Positions 26,151 through 33,661 of a stretch of DNA of 64,000 nt are shown here, one piece after another. Source of the stretch: Glaciecola sp041380235 (GTDB lineage: Bacteria; Pseudomonadota; Gammaproteobacteria; Enterobacterales; Alteromonadaceae); the NCBI RefSeq assembly GCF_041380235.1, contig NZ_JBGIYY010000023.1:14752-78751 (forward strand). The letters are read 5' to 3'. The notes under the pieces are model-generated. The model saw nothing but the letters and a program-made list of their open reading frames with translations, had not been told where the DNA came from and searched no databases. A program made the translations under genes and the position numbers. The stretch's first letter is position 1; every line of letters starts with the position of its first letter.

Positions 26151-27077
26151 CTAGAAATAACTTTCACTGAGTTTGCTGTCAATCTCAATTAAACCTAGCT
26201 GGATATCGTCAATAAACTCGTGCAGTTGTTCTTGCGTTAATTTTGAGGGATTAGCGTTTAATAGATAGCTGCGCAGGTTCCGAGTTCGGTCTTTCGATGC
26301 TTTATTGTGCGGTAGCTCGGCAAGTGAATATTCTACTTGTTCTATGCTATGCAAAAGTGAGCGAGGAAAACGACACTCTAGGAGTAAAAATTCTAGTACG
26401 TCCTGACGATTAATACGCACTCTTACTTCTCTGCGATACATCTGATAAGCACTCATCGATTTTAACACGCTCATCCATTGAATATTACTAAACGCCTGAG
26501 AGTCTTCATCTACATCTGGTAACAATGAGGCAGAGCGCACATCGATGATTCGGGTCGACATGTCGGCGCGCTCCAAATTACGCCCAATGCGCAAAAAGCA
26601 GTAGCCATCATCATGGGTCATCGTGCCAGTAAGCAAACCGGTAATGGCTTGATTCGCTTTGATGATGCGCTTTAAAAAGTCATATCGCGTGCGTCTAACA
26701 AACGCCTGCGCTTTGTTTTCGGTAACAAACAGGTAAATTTCATTGATCTGCTCCCAAGCTTCTGCAGGCAGTATTTCTTTTACGGTTCTAGCGTTCTCTC
26801 TTGCCTCACTCAGGGCGCTTATGATTGAGCCTGGGTTATCCAAGTCGGTTAGCATAAAGCTGATCACGCTGTGTTCGTCGGCATTGTCATACTTTTCGTA
26901 AAACTGATCTCGGAAGGATAGAATATCGACAATCGGCTCCCAACCTAGTTTTACCCGCGAAGGTAAATCAAGTAGTAAGTGCGAATTGACATTAATTAAA
27001 CGCGCTGTGTTTTCAGCTCGCTCTAAGTAACGTGCCATCCAATAAATGTTGTTGGCAACTCTTGAAAGCATGCTCAT
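26151..27077 (-). CDS. Alpha-E domain protein (COG2307)
   Basis: A 308-residue, mostly helical protein that begins MSMLSRVANNIYWMARYLER, the diagnostic start of the alpha-E family, with a repeat of the same idea later (FLRIGRNLERADMSTRIID). The start at 27077 overlaps the ATP-grasp stop as ATGA, a sign of translational coupling. Alpha-E proteins are found with circularly permuted ATP-grasp and transglutaminase-like proteins. They are predicted to take part in synthesis of a peptide or amide-linked metabolite. Biochemical role unproven. Confidence 0.92.
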   Translation of the reverse strand: MSMLSRVANNIYWMARYLERAENTARLINVNSHLLLDLPSRVKLGWEPIVDILSFRDQFYEKYDNADEHSVISFMLTDLDNPGSIISALSEARENARTVKEILPAEAWEQINEIYLFVTENKAQAFVRRTRYDFLKRIIKANQAITGLLTGTMTHDDGYCFLRIGRNLERADMSTRIIDVRSASLLPDVDEDSQAFSNIQWMSVLKSMSAYQMYRREVRVRINRQDVLEFLLLECRFPRSLLHSIEQVEYSLAELPHNKASKDRTRNLRSYLLNANPSKLTQEQLHEFIDDIQLGLIEIDSKLSESYF

Positions 27078-28531
27078 TGGTCGCCCTCCATATCTACAAT
27101 CCAAGTATCTTTACTACCGCCGCCTTGCGACGAATTGACCACCATGGAGCCTTTTACTAGCGCTACACGCGTGAGTCCACCCATAGTGACATTTACCTCT
27201 TTGCCACTAAGAATAAATGGTCGTAAATCTAGATGTCGAGGTTCAACTTTAGTGCCAACCATGGTTGGCGCCGTCGATAGTGTTAGCATGGGTTGTGCGA
27301 CATAATTTCGAGGGTCTTGTATGATGAGTTTTCTAAACTTTTCATGCTCACTGGCACTAGCGTGAGGGCCCATTAACATGCCATAGCCGCCCGATTCGTT
27401 TGCCGGCTTAACTACCATGTCGGCAATGTTTTCCAATACGTATTCGCGCTCTTCTTTGTTATTGCACTTATAGGTAGGAACGTTGGGTAAAATGGCTTCT
27501 TCACCCAGATAGTACTGAATAATTTTGGGTACGTATGCGTATACAACTTTGTCATCGGCAACGCCAGACCCAGGAGCATTCGCTAGCGCAACATTACCGG
27601 CTTTCCATGCTCTGATAATGCCCGGTACGCCCAATAATGAGTCTGGTTCAAAAACTTCAGGGTCGATAAACCAATCGTCTACTCGCCGATAAATAACATC
27701 GACGCGAGATAGACCGTTGATGGTGCGCATGTATACGCAGTCATCGTCCTCAACCACCAAGTCGCTGCCAATAACCAACTCTGCACCCATTTGCTGTGCC
27801 AGATAAGCATGCTCAAAATAGGCGGAGTTATAAATACCAGGCGTGAGCACGACTATTTCCGGTTCTTCTATCTTGCGCGGCGATATTTCTGCCAGCATGT
27901 CGTATAGCTGAGAAGGGTAATCATCAACGGGCATGATGCTATATTTTTCAAACATTTCAGGAAATACGCGCTTCATTACGTGACGGTTTTCTAGCATGTA
28001 TGAGACACCAGAGGGTACTCTTAAATTATCCTCAAGTACGTAAACTTTGCCTTTGTTATCGCGTACTAAATCTGAACCACATATATGCGCCCATACGCCA
28101 TGGGCAGGGCTAAAGCCGCGGCACTCTTCTAAGAAATTTTTGGATTTTTTCAACATGCTGGCTGGAAATACGCCATCTTTGATGATTTTTTGATCGTTGT
28201 ATAAATCATCAATAAACATATTTAGCGCTTTGATGCGTTGTTTCAGACCGCGCTCAATTTCTATCCATTCGCTTTTATCAATCAGGCGCGGCACAATGTC
28301 GAAAGGCCATGCTCGGTCAATCGAACCTTCTTCTTCGGTATAGACCCGAAAGGTGATCCCCATCACATGGATAGCGGACTCTGCGGCTGCTTTTAGTTCA
28401 TTAACGTCCTTATCGCTAAGACCTTTTAAATAATCACATAAATCTTGTGCATAGGGTCGTGGCTTGCCCGCTGTTTGAATCAACTCATCGTGCAGACCTT
28501 TTACTCGGTAATTGCCCCATCGAATAGCCAT
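27074..28531 (-). CDS. Circularly permuted ATP-grasp type 2 protein (COG2308)
   Basis: A 485-residue protein matching the circularly permuted ATP-grasp family. Typical segments are FDIVPRLI, LNMFIDDLYND, VYVLEDNLRVPSGVSYMLENR, FIDPEVFEPDSLLGVPG, KPANESGGYGMLMG and the C-terminal DLRPFILSG. ATP-grasp enzymes form amide or peptide bonds through acyl-phosphates, so this is the candidate ligase of the Anbu neighbourhood. It is upstream of, and overlaps, the alpha-E gene in a two-gene operon. Substrates are unknown. Confidence 0.93.
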   Translation of the reverse strand: MAIRWGNYRVKGLHDELIQTAGKPRPYAQDLCDYLKGLSDKDVNELKAAAESAIHVMGITFRVYTEEEGSIDRAWPFDIVPRLIDKSEWIEIERGLKQRIKALNMFIDDLYNDQKIIKDGVFPASMLKKSKNFLEECRGFSPAHGVWAHICGSDLVRDNKGKVYVLEDNLRVPSGVSYMLENRHVMKRVFPEMFEKYSIMPVDDYPSQLYDMLAEISPRKIEEPEIVVLTPGIYNSAYFEHAYLAQQMGAELVIGSDLVVEDDDCVYMRTINGLSRVDVIYRRVDDWFIDPEVFEPDSLLGVPGIIRAWKAGNVALANAPGSGVADDKVVYAYVPKIIQYYLGEEAILPNVPTYKCNNKEEREYVLENIADMVVKPANESGGYGMLMGPHASASEHEKFRKLIIQDPRNYVAQPMLTLSTAPTMVGTKVEPRHLDLRPFILSGKEVNVTMGGLTRVALVKGSMVVNSSQGGGSKDTWIVDMEGDQ

Positions 28532-28645
28532 AAATTTCCTTGTGCGAATAGTTAAACGTTATTCATACCATACCACTAGCAAATAGATATTGCATATATG
28601 CTAAGCGAGCTTATATTTACAATCAGGTAAAAATGTATGGCGTAT

Positions 28646-29542
28646 TCATTGACCTTTGGCTTGTAATTTAGTTCGTTGATAAATTACCGCACCGTGCTCT
28701 GGCCCGTGATGCGCTGATGCCGTCGAAGGGTTTAAATTTTCATCTAACCAAGGCAATATGCCTTCAATTACACCGCCGACTAAGGCCAGTTTGTTGCCGC
28801 TGTAAATCAGAGCTCTGCTTGCAATATTGCTTAAATAAACAGCACCTTCAACAACAATTGGCAGGGCAATTGGGTCTCGGTCTCTGGCCGCAGCGATGAC
28901 CAAGGGAGCCAACTCGGCGAAGGCTGAGGGCGGTGCTTGATTATAGACATCTACTATATCGTTCGCAGAGCGTATCGACAGGTGTTGCTGTAGGTCACGG
29001 GTAAAATCAGAGGCCAGTATTACGCCGTCTAGTGACTCAAGGGTTTTTGCAAGGGCCGTTTTGCCCAACCATGCGCCACTGCCCTTATCGCCTAAGGCAA
29101 AACCATGGCCGCCAAATTGCTTAACAGCATTGCCTTTTAAGCCTGCAGCGCAAGAGCCTGTGCCGGCGATTAATACCGCACCATCATTGCCATTATGTGC
29201 GCCCAGCAATGCGGCATGTATGTCGCTTGTAAAATCAAAGCGCGCAAATGGATGTTGCCACTGTTGTAATGCACGAGCTGCAGACGGGACGTTTACGCCG
29301 GCTAATCCGGCGCCGACAAACAGACGATGCTGTTCGCTTTCAATCTCTAAATTCAGGCGATGCAATGCTTCACGCACCGCGGCGAGCATCTCATCGTAAG
29401 CAAGCTTGCCATATTTTGCGACGTTTGCGGGCCCGGCGACGGCTGTACTCAGTTGATTATATTCCCTATCAAATACTACCGCGCGACACTTAGTGCCGCC
29501 GCCATCGATACCGATAAAGATAGGGGCTTCGCTTGTATTCAT
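28646..29542 (-). CDS. BadF/BadG-family sugar kinase, probable N-acetylglucosamine or glucosamine kinase
   Basis: A 298-residue ASKHA-fold kinase. The phosphate-1 motif is IGIDGGGTKCRAVVFD, the phosphate-2 and sugar region GAVLIAGTGSCAAGLKG, and GGHGFALGDKGSGAWLG is characteristic of eukaryotic-type GlcNAc kinases and Vibrio GspK glucosamine kinase. It would phosphorylate GlcNAc (or GlcN) at C6, feeding NagA, also encoded here. The choice between the two sugars cannot be made from sequence. It stands apart from other nag genes, next to the M1 aminopeptidase gene. Confidence 0.87.
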   Translation of the reverse strand: MNTSEAPIFIGIDGGGTKCRAVVFDREYNQLSTAVAGPANVAKYGKLAYDEMLAAVREALHRLNLEIESEQHRLFVGAGLAGVNVPSAARALQQWQHPFARFDFTSDIHAALLGAHNGNDGAVLIAGTGSCAAGLKGNAVKQFGGHGFALGDKGSGAWLGKTALAKTLESLDGVILASDFTRDLQQHLSIRSANDIVDVYNQAPPSAFAELAPLVIAAARDRDPIALPIVVEGAVYLSNIASRALIYSGNKLALVGGVIEGILPWLDENLNPSTASAHHGPEHGAVIYQRTKLQAKGQ

Positions 29543-29593
29543 TAAGCTACATTATTCACAGTCATGATTATTTGTTTATTGCTGCGCAGGCGT

Positions 29594-31492
29594 TCATTGT
29601 ACGTAACCTTCGTTTGCTTTGATGGTTAGTGGATGATAGCCGGGTTTAGCTTGCTCAAAGGCGCGTTTTGCAAAGGCCTTGCCTTCAACGGTTTTGGAAA
29701 GCTCACGATAAAGCGGCTTTACCAGCTTGTTGCGACCAATTGAAACTAAATACTCATGCAGCCGGCCATACGCGGGCTTATATTCGTTTGCTACCGCAAT
29801 CATCAGCCAGCTGTGCGCAATCTCATTATTTGGGCTGTTGGTCAAATCAAACGCTGTATCTAATTTTACCAGTTGTTCATCGGTAAGCTGCTCGGGTAAA
29901 TTGTTTAAGAAATAAAGCCATTCGTGCACGGTCCATGCATCGGTAGCAATATCTTCTGGAGAAAGTACCGCACTTAAAAATCCACTGCGGGCCGTATCAA
30001 TTTTACTGAACGCGTCAGATCCTGGAACCGGTGCGCCTGCTGGGATACCAGGAGAGAATATCCATTCTTTAATGCGCTCTTTCGAGAGAACATCGGGATA
30101 ATCACTAAGTAAGGTTTGGTCTAAATAAGCTACAAACTCGTCGGTCGTAATGCTTTTGAAAGCAAAGGCTTCAAAATATGCTAACAAAAAGGCGTCAAAA
30201 TTATCGCGTCCGACTTTTTGCTCAATTTCACGTAAAAACAGTGCGCCTTTCTCATAGGGAATATTTGAAAATACGTCATCCGGATTGCGTCCGCGCAGGT
30301 CGATAGCCATAATTTGATCATCTGCTGGTAACGAGGCAATGTCGGCCAGTAGATCTTGATACCCCAATACCGCTTCCATGTTATAGCGGTCGGTACCATA
30401 GATCATTTCCATGATGCGATAGGTTAAATAGGTAGTGAAGCCTTCGTTTAGCCACAGGTCACGCCAAGTTGCGTTAGTTACTGTATTGCCCGACCAGCTA
30501 TGCGCCAATTCATGGGCAATCAATGATACCAAACTCTTATCACCGGCTATTACCGTTGGCGTAATAAATGAAAGACGCGGATTTTCCATGCCTCCAAATG
30601 GGAATGATGGCGGCAAAATGAGCAAGTCATATCGCTCCCAACTGTAAGGGCCGTATTTGTTTTCGGTGGCAATGAGCATACTTTCGGTATCTTCAAATTC
30701 TTTTGCTGCCGCTTCTATTAATTCAGGTTCGGCATACACACCTGTGCGTTCACCCATCGGCTTAAAGCTTAAGTCACCGATAGCAAGGGCAATCAAATAA
30801 GACGGGATCGGCTGCGGCATATTGAATTCATACACACCATCACGCTCAGTATCCGCTTGGTTTGATGCGCTCATGACGGCGAGTAGCTCTTTAGGCGTGC
30901 GAATGGTGGCTTGATAAGTGACTCTCACCTTGGGTGAGTCTTGCAGTGGAATGAAGCTGCGGGCATGCACGGCTTGAGCTTGGGTAAATAGAAATGGGTG
31001 ACGTTTACCAGCGGTTTGCAGAGGCGTTAACCATTGCACCCCAGAAGCTTCAGGTGAGGTCGTATAGTCAACGGTGATCTGATTCACCTCGCTCGGAAGG
31101 CTGATACTGAGCGCTGAGCCTAACTCAGGATCAGCGCTTGCCAAGCTAAAGCTAAGCGCTGTGTCATTTGCGCTAACGCTGTTGATTACCAAGTCTCGCG
31201 TGTCTAGTACCAGTGTATCGGCATCAGCAGCAATACGCTTGAGGTCGAGGACAGCGGTCCCGCTTAACTGCTGAGTGTCGAAGTTGGCGGTAATGTCTAA
31301 ATTAATATGCGTCACAAGCACTTCGTCAACATTCGCAAAGGAGTGGTAGTCGCGTGACACATTCATTGATTGCTCATGGCTGGTAAGCGGTTTTATGGCG
31401 GCAGTGTTATCCACTGCTTGTGAATCTTCAGGTGCCTTAGAGCAGCCAGTGGCAAGCAATAACGCTCCAAGCACGATACTAACAAAGCGCAT
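29594..31492 (-). CDS. M1-family zinc aminopeptidase, lipoprotein
   Basis: A 632-residue metallopeptidase. The signal peptide ends in lipobox LATGC, so it is anchored to a membrane, facing the periplasm. The M1 exopeptidase motif GGMEN, the zinc site HELAHSWSGN and NEGFTTYL are all intact. The C-terminal helical domain of about 150 residues resembles leukotriene-A4-hydrolase-type members. It likely trims peptides from the N-terminus. Confidence 0.92.
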   Translation of the reverse strand: MRFVSIVLGALLLATGCSKAPEDSQAVDNTAAIKPLTSHEQSMNVSRDYHSFANVDEVLVTHINLDITANFDTQQLSGTAVLDLKRIAADADTLVLDTRDLVINSVSANDTALSFSLASADPELGSALSISLPSEVNQITVDYTTSPEASGVQWLTPLQTAGKRHPFLFTQAQAVHARSFIPLQDSPKVRVTYQATIRTPKELLAVMSASNQADTERDGVYEFNMPQPIPSYLIALAIGDLSFKPMGERTGVYAEPELIEAAAKEFEDTESMLIATENKYGPYSWERYDLLILPPSFPFGGMENPRLSFITPTVIAGDKSLVSLIAHELAHSWSGNTVTNATWRDLWLNEGFTTYLTYRIMEMIYGTDRYNMEAVLGYQDLLADIASLPADDQIMAIDLRGRNPDDVFSNIPYEKGALFLREIEQKVGRDNFDAFLLAYFEAFAFKSITTDEFVAYLDQTLLSDYPDVLSKERIKEWIFSPGIPAGAPVPGSDAFSKIDTARSGFLSAVLSPEDIATDAWTVHEWLYFLNNLPEQLTDEQLVKLDTAFDLTNSPNNEIAHSWLMIAVANEYKPAYGRLHEYLVSIGRNKLVKPLYRELSKTVEGKAFAKRAFEQAKPGYHPLTIKANEGYVQ

Positions 31493-31653
31493 ATGATGTC
31501 CTATATGAATATTAAAAAGAAGTTAGCGAGTATGCGCCATTATGCTACACGGTGTCAGCACAAACTCAAACTACAAAATATGATGGTGCTATACTTATAA
31601 GCGCTATGTATTTCGTTGGCCTAGCATCAAATTCTATATAAAAGGATAAAGAA

Positions 31654-32121
31654 ATGAAAAAATTATGCATGTTGATATGTGTTTCGTTGAGTTTGTTTGG
31701 ATGTTCTGACAGCGAAGTAGGCGATGTATCGTTGGGCTTGTTCACCACTAAAGATATTAAAATTGACGCCTTGCAAGATCCGGTGATAACCGGCGTAACC
31801 TGTCATATATCGAGCATTGAAGCCAATCTTGACTTAGCCGACCCCTCCGACAGCTCTATCGCTTGCCGTCAAACCGGTGCGATTACCTCTGATATGTTTG
31901 CTAAAATCGACAAATCGCCCTCTGGCGAAGTCGTATTTAAAAAATCTAAGAGCATATTCTTTAAGAACATGAAGGTGAGACGAATCTACGACGCCAAGTC
32001 GCAAACCCTAATGTATGTTTCGTATTCAACTAAAGAAACCTCGGGTAGCTATAAACATAGCTTATCTACCGTGCCGTTGTGGGGAACTGAAGCTTATCAA
32101 GCCCCAGTGCTCGTGCAGTAA
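31654..32121 (+). CDS. creA: CreA family protein
   Basis: A 155-residue exported protein, with lipobox-like LFGC near residue 17. The body matches CreA: VGDVSLGLFTTKDIKIDALQ followed by DPVITGVTCHIS, and SSIACRQTGAI. CreA is a conserved periplasmic or lipoprotein-type protein of unknown molecular function. AAAGGA precedes the start. It may share a transcript with the VOC protein gene 15 bp downstream and with tpm. Confidence 0.92.
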   Translation: MKKLCMLICVSLSLFGCSDSEVGDVSLGLFTTKDIKIDALQDPVITGVTCHISSIEANLDLADPSDSSIACRQTGAITSDMFAKIDKSPSGEVVFKKSKSIFFKNMKVRRIYDAKSQTLMYVSYSTKETSGSYKHSLSTVPLWGTEAYQAPVLVQ

Positions 32122-32136
32122 ATCGAGGATATACTG

Positions 32137-32565
32137 ATGACTGTTTCTAAATCGATTCATCATATCAACTACTTAGTAAAAGACTTAACGGAGTCAGTAG
32201 CTTATTTTGAGTTGTTATTAGAGCAAAGCGCAGAATACGAACATTTAGCTCAGCGACACGTAAAAACCGCACGTTTTTTATTGGGTAAAACTTATTTAGT
32301 GTTAGTGTGTCCTGAAAATGAAGACTCTGATGTCGGTAAGATACTTGCACAGCGCGGAGAAGGTTTGTTTTTATTGTCATTAGCAACTCAAGATTTAAGC
32401 AAAGCTAAAGGCGCATTACAGCATAAAGGTATACACTTTACTGAAGGAAGCGAGCGAAATGGATTAGCCGATTGGCGAGTGGCCGACTTAAATGCTCCTG
32501 ATGCATTTGGTCCGGTATTACAGCTTTGCCAGCAAACAGGCAGAACAGACGATAAACCAATTTAA
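32137..32565 (+). CDS. VOC (glyoxalase/dioxygenase-fold) family protein
   Basis: A 142-residue protein of the vicinal oxygen chelate superfamily. IHHINYLVKDLTESVAYFEL is a standard first beta-alpha-beta unit with a metal-binding His; a second unit follows with ATQDLSKAKGALQHKGIHF and a C-terminal DAFGPVLQL. GAGGA lies upstream of the ATG. The superfamily includes glyoxalases, epimerases and antibiotic-binding proteins, so the reaction is not predictable. It lies between creA and tpm on the same strand. Confidence 0.82.
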   Translation: MTVSKSIHHINYLVKDLTESVAYFELLLEQSAEYEHLAQRHVKTARFLLGKTYLVLVCPENEDSDVGKILAQRGEGLFLLSLATQDLSKAKGALQHKGIHFTEGSERNGLADWRVADLNAPDAFGPVLQLCQQTGRTDDKPI

Positions 32566-32612
32566 GACGGGTTTATTTTAAATTTTGGAAAAATAAAGGC
32601 AGACATTTTTTT

Positions 32613-33251
32613 ATGCATCATGAGTTTTGGCACAAACGTTGGGCGACAAATGATATTGGCTTTCATGAAGAGAGCGGCAATCATTTGCTTAAAAAGTACT
32701 TTAGTGAATTCCCCCTCCCAGACAATGCCTTGGTATTTGTACCTTTGTGTGGAAAAACCAAAGACATATCTTGGCTGCTTAAGAATGGATGCAAAGTCGT
32801 TGCCATTGAGTTGAATGAACAGGCTGTGCAGCAGCTATTTGCTGAACTAGGCGCGATGCCACAAATAGAAAAAACTGATGTGTTCACGCGTTATTACATA
32901 AGCAATTTAAGCGTATATGTTGGCGATTTTTTTGCGCTTGAGCAAAAACAAATTGGAGTACCCGATTTGGTATTTGACCGAGGGGCATTAGTTGCCCTAC
33001 CTGATGATTTACGCAATAAATATACCGAGCACTTGCACAAGCTGACGCCAACTACCCCTAAATTTGTGATTTGCTATCAGTATGATCAAAGCCTATTCAA
33101 AGGGCCTCCATTTAGTGTAACTGATACCATGGTACGAGAGTTTTATGAGCAGGATTATGCTATTGACAATATATTTACAGGTCATGTTGAGGGCGGGTTC
33201 AGAGAGCAGTCGGAGGTATTTGAGGCGGTTTATCGACTAAGTCCGAGATAA
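32613..33251 (+). CDS. tpm: Thiopurine S-methyltransferase
   Basis: A 212-residue SAM-dependent methyltransferase. FWHKRWATNDIGFHE and LVFVPLCGKTKDISWLLKNG are diagnostic of bacterial Tpm, followed by VVAIELNEQAVQQ and the later DFFAL and DRGALVALP segments. Bacterial Tpm enzymes methylate thiopurines and detoxify selenium and tellurium oxyanions. Last gene of the creA-VOC-tpm run, ended by a clear terminator. Confidence 0.92.
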   Translation: MHHEFWHKRWATNDIGFHEESGNHLLKKYFSEFPLPDNALVFVPLCGKTKDISWLLKNGCKVVAIELNEQAVQQLFAELGAMPQIEKTDVFTRYYISNLSVYVGDFFALEQKQIGVPDLVFDRGALVALPDDLRNKYTEHLHKLTPTTPKFVICYQYDQSLFKGPPFSVTDTMVREFYEQDYAIDNIFTGHVEGGFREQSEVFEAVYRLSPR

Positions 33252-33269
33252 GCTCCAGCCAATACCTCG

Positions 33270-33306
33270 CTTAGGCTACTAATATCAAAAGTAGCCTAAG
33301 TTTTTA
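33270..33306 (+). terminator. Rho-independent terminator after tpm
   Basis: A perfect 11-bp stem, cttaggctact with agtagcctaag, a nine-base loop and five Ts. It isolates the downstream sigma-54 operon from read-through. Confidence 0.88.
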
Positions 33307-33421
33307 AATACGCTTATTTGTGATTGACCTTGAACACTGGTATTCCAATCAAAGCATTTCAACCTAGCCACCACGCTACCACAATCTCACGAAATTTTTT
33401 AACAAATACGCTACAAAATCA

Positions 33422-33434
33422 TTTCACATTGAAA
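33422..33434. promoter_or_regulatory. Upstream activator dyad 1 (candidate enhancer site)
   Basis: tttcacattgaaa is a perfect dyad with 5-bp arms and a 3-bp spacer. It lies 119 bp upstream of the sigma-54 -24 element and has a near copy 20 bp away, which fits an enhancer-binding protein site. The bound protein is inferred to be the regulator encoded downstream. Confidence 0.5.
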
Positions 33435-33441
33435 AAATAAA

Positions 33442-33454
33442 TTTCGTTTTGAAA
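33442..33454. promoter_or_regulatory. Upstream activator dyad 2 (candidate enhancer site)
   Basis: tttcgttttgaaa repeats dyad 1 with one arm mismatch. Centre-to-centre distance is 20 bp, about two helical turns, so both sites face the same side of the DNA. Confidence 0.48.
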
Positions 33455-33552
33455 TTAATTGGTATGGTTTGCTGTTGCCTAAATCTATCGATCAATCCGA
33501 AATTGCATATAACGTGTTGATTAAAAACAATAATGTTTAATTCTTAAAAATT

Positions 33553-33568
33553 TGGCACAGCCAGTGCA
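33553..33568 (+). promoter_or_regulatory. Sigma-54 (RpoN) promoter
   Basis: tggcacagccagtgca has the invariant -24 GG (33554-33555) and -12 GC (33566-33567) with exactly ten bases between them, and matches TGGCAC fully in the upstream block. It is 93 bp before the start of a sigma-54 activator gene. Confidence 0.75.
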
Positions 33569-33661
33569 GTACAACAGCAGCATATTAAAACAGCGCTAAG
33601 CTTCTGCTTATTGAAATCTCGACTATATTTACGGTACTTCGAATTTTCATGAGTGAACGTT

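Noticed and set aside
29061..29399. A 112-codon frame opposite the kinase gene
   Set aside because: Antisense to a well-supported gene, with proline- and cysteine-rich composition typical of shadow frames.
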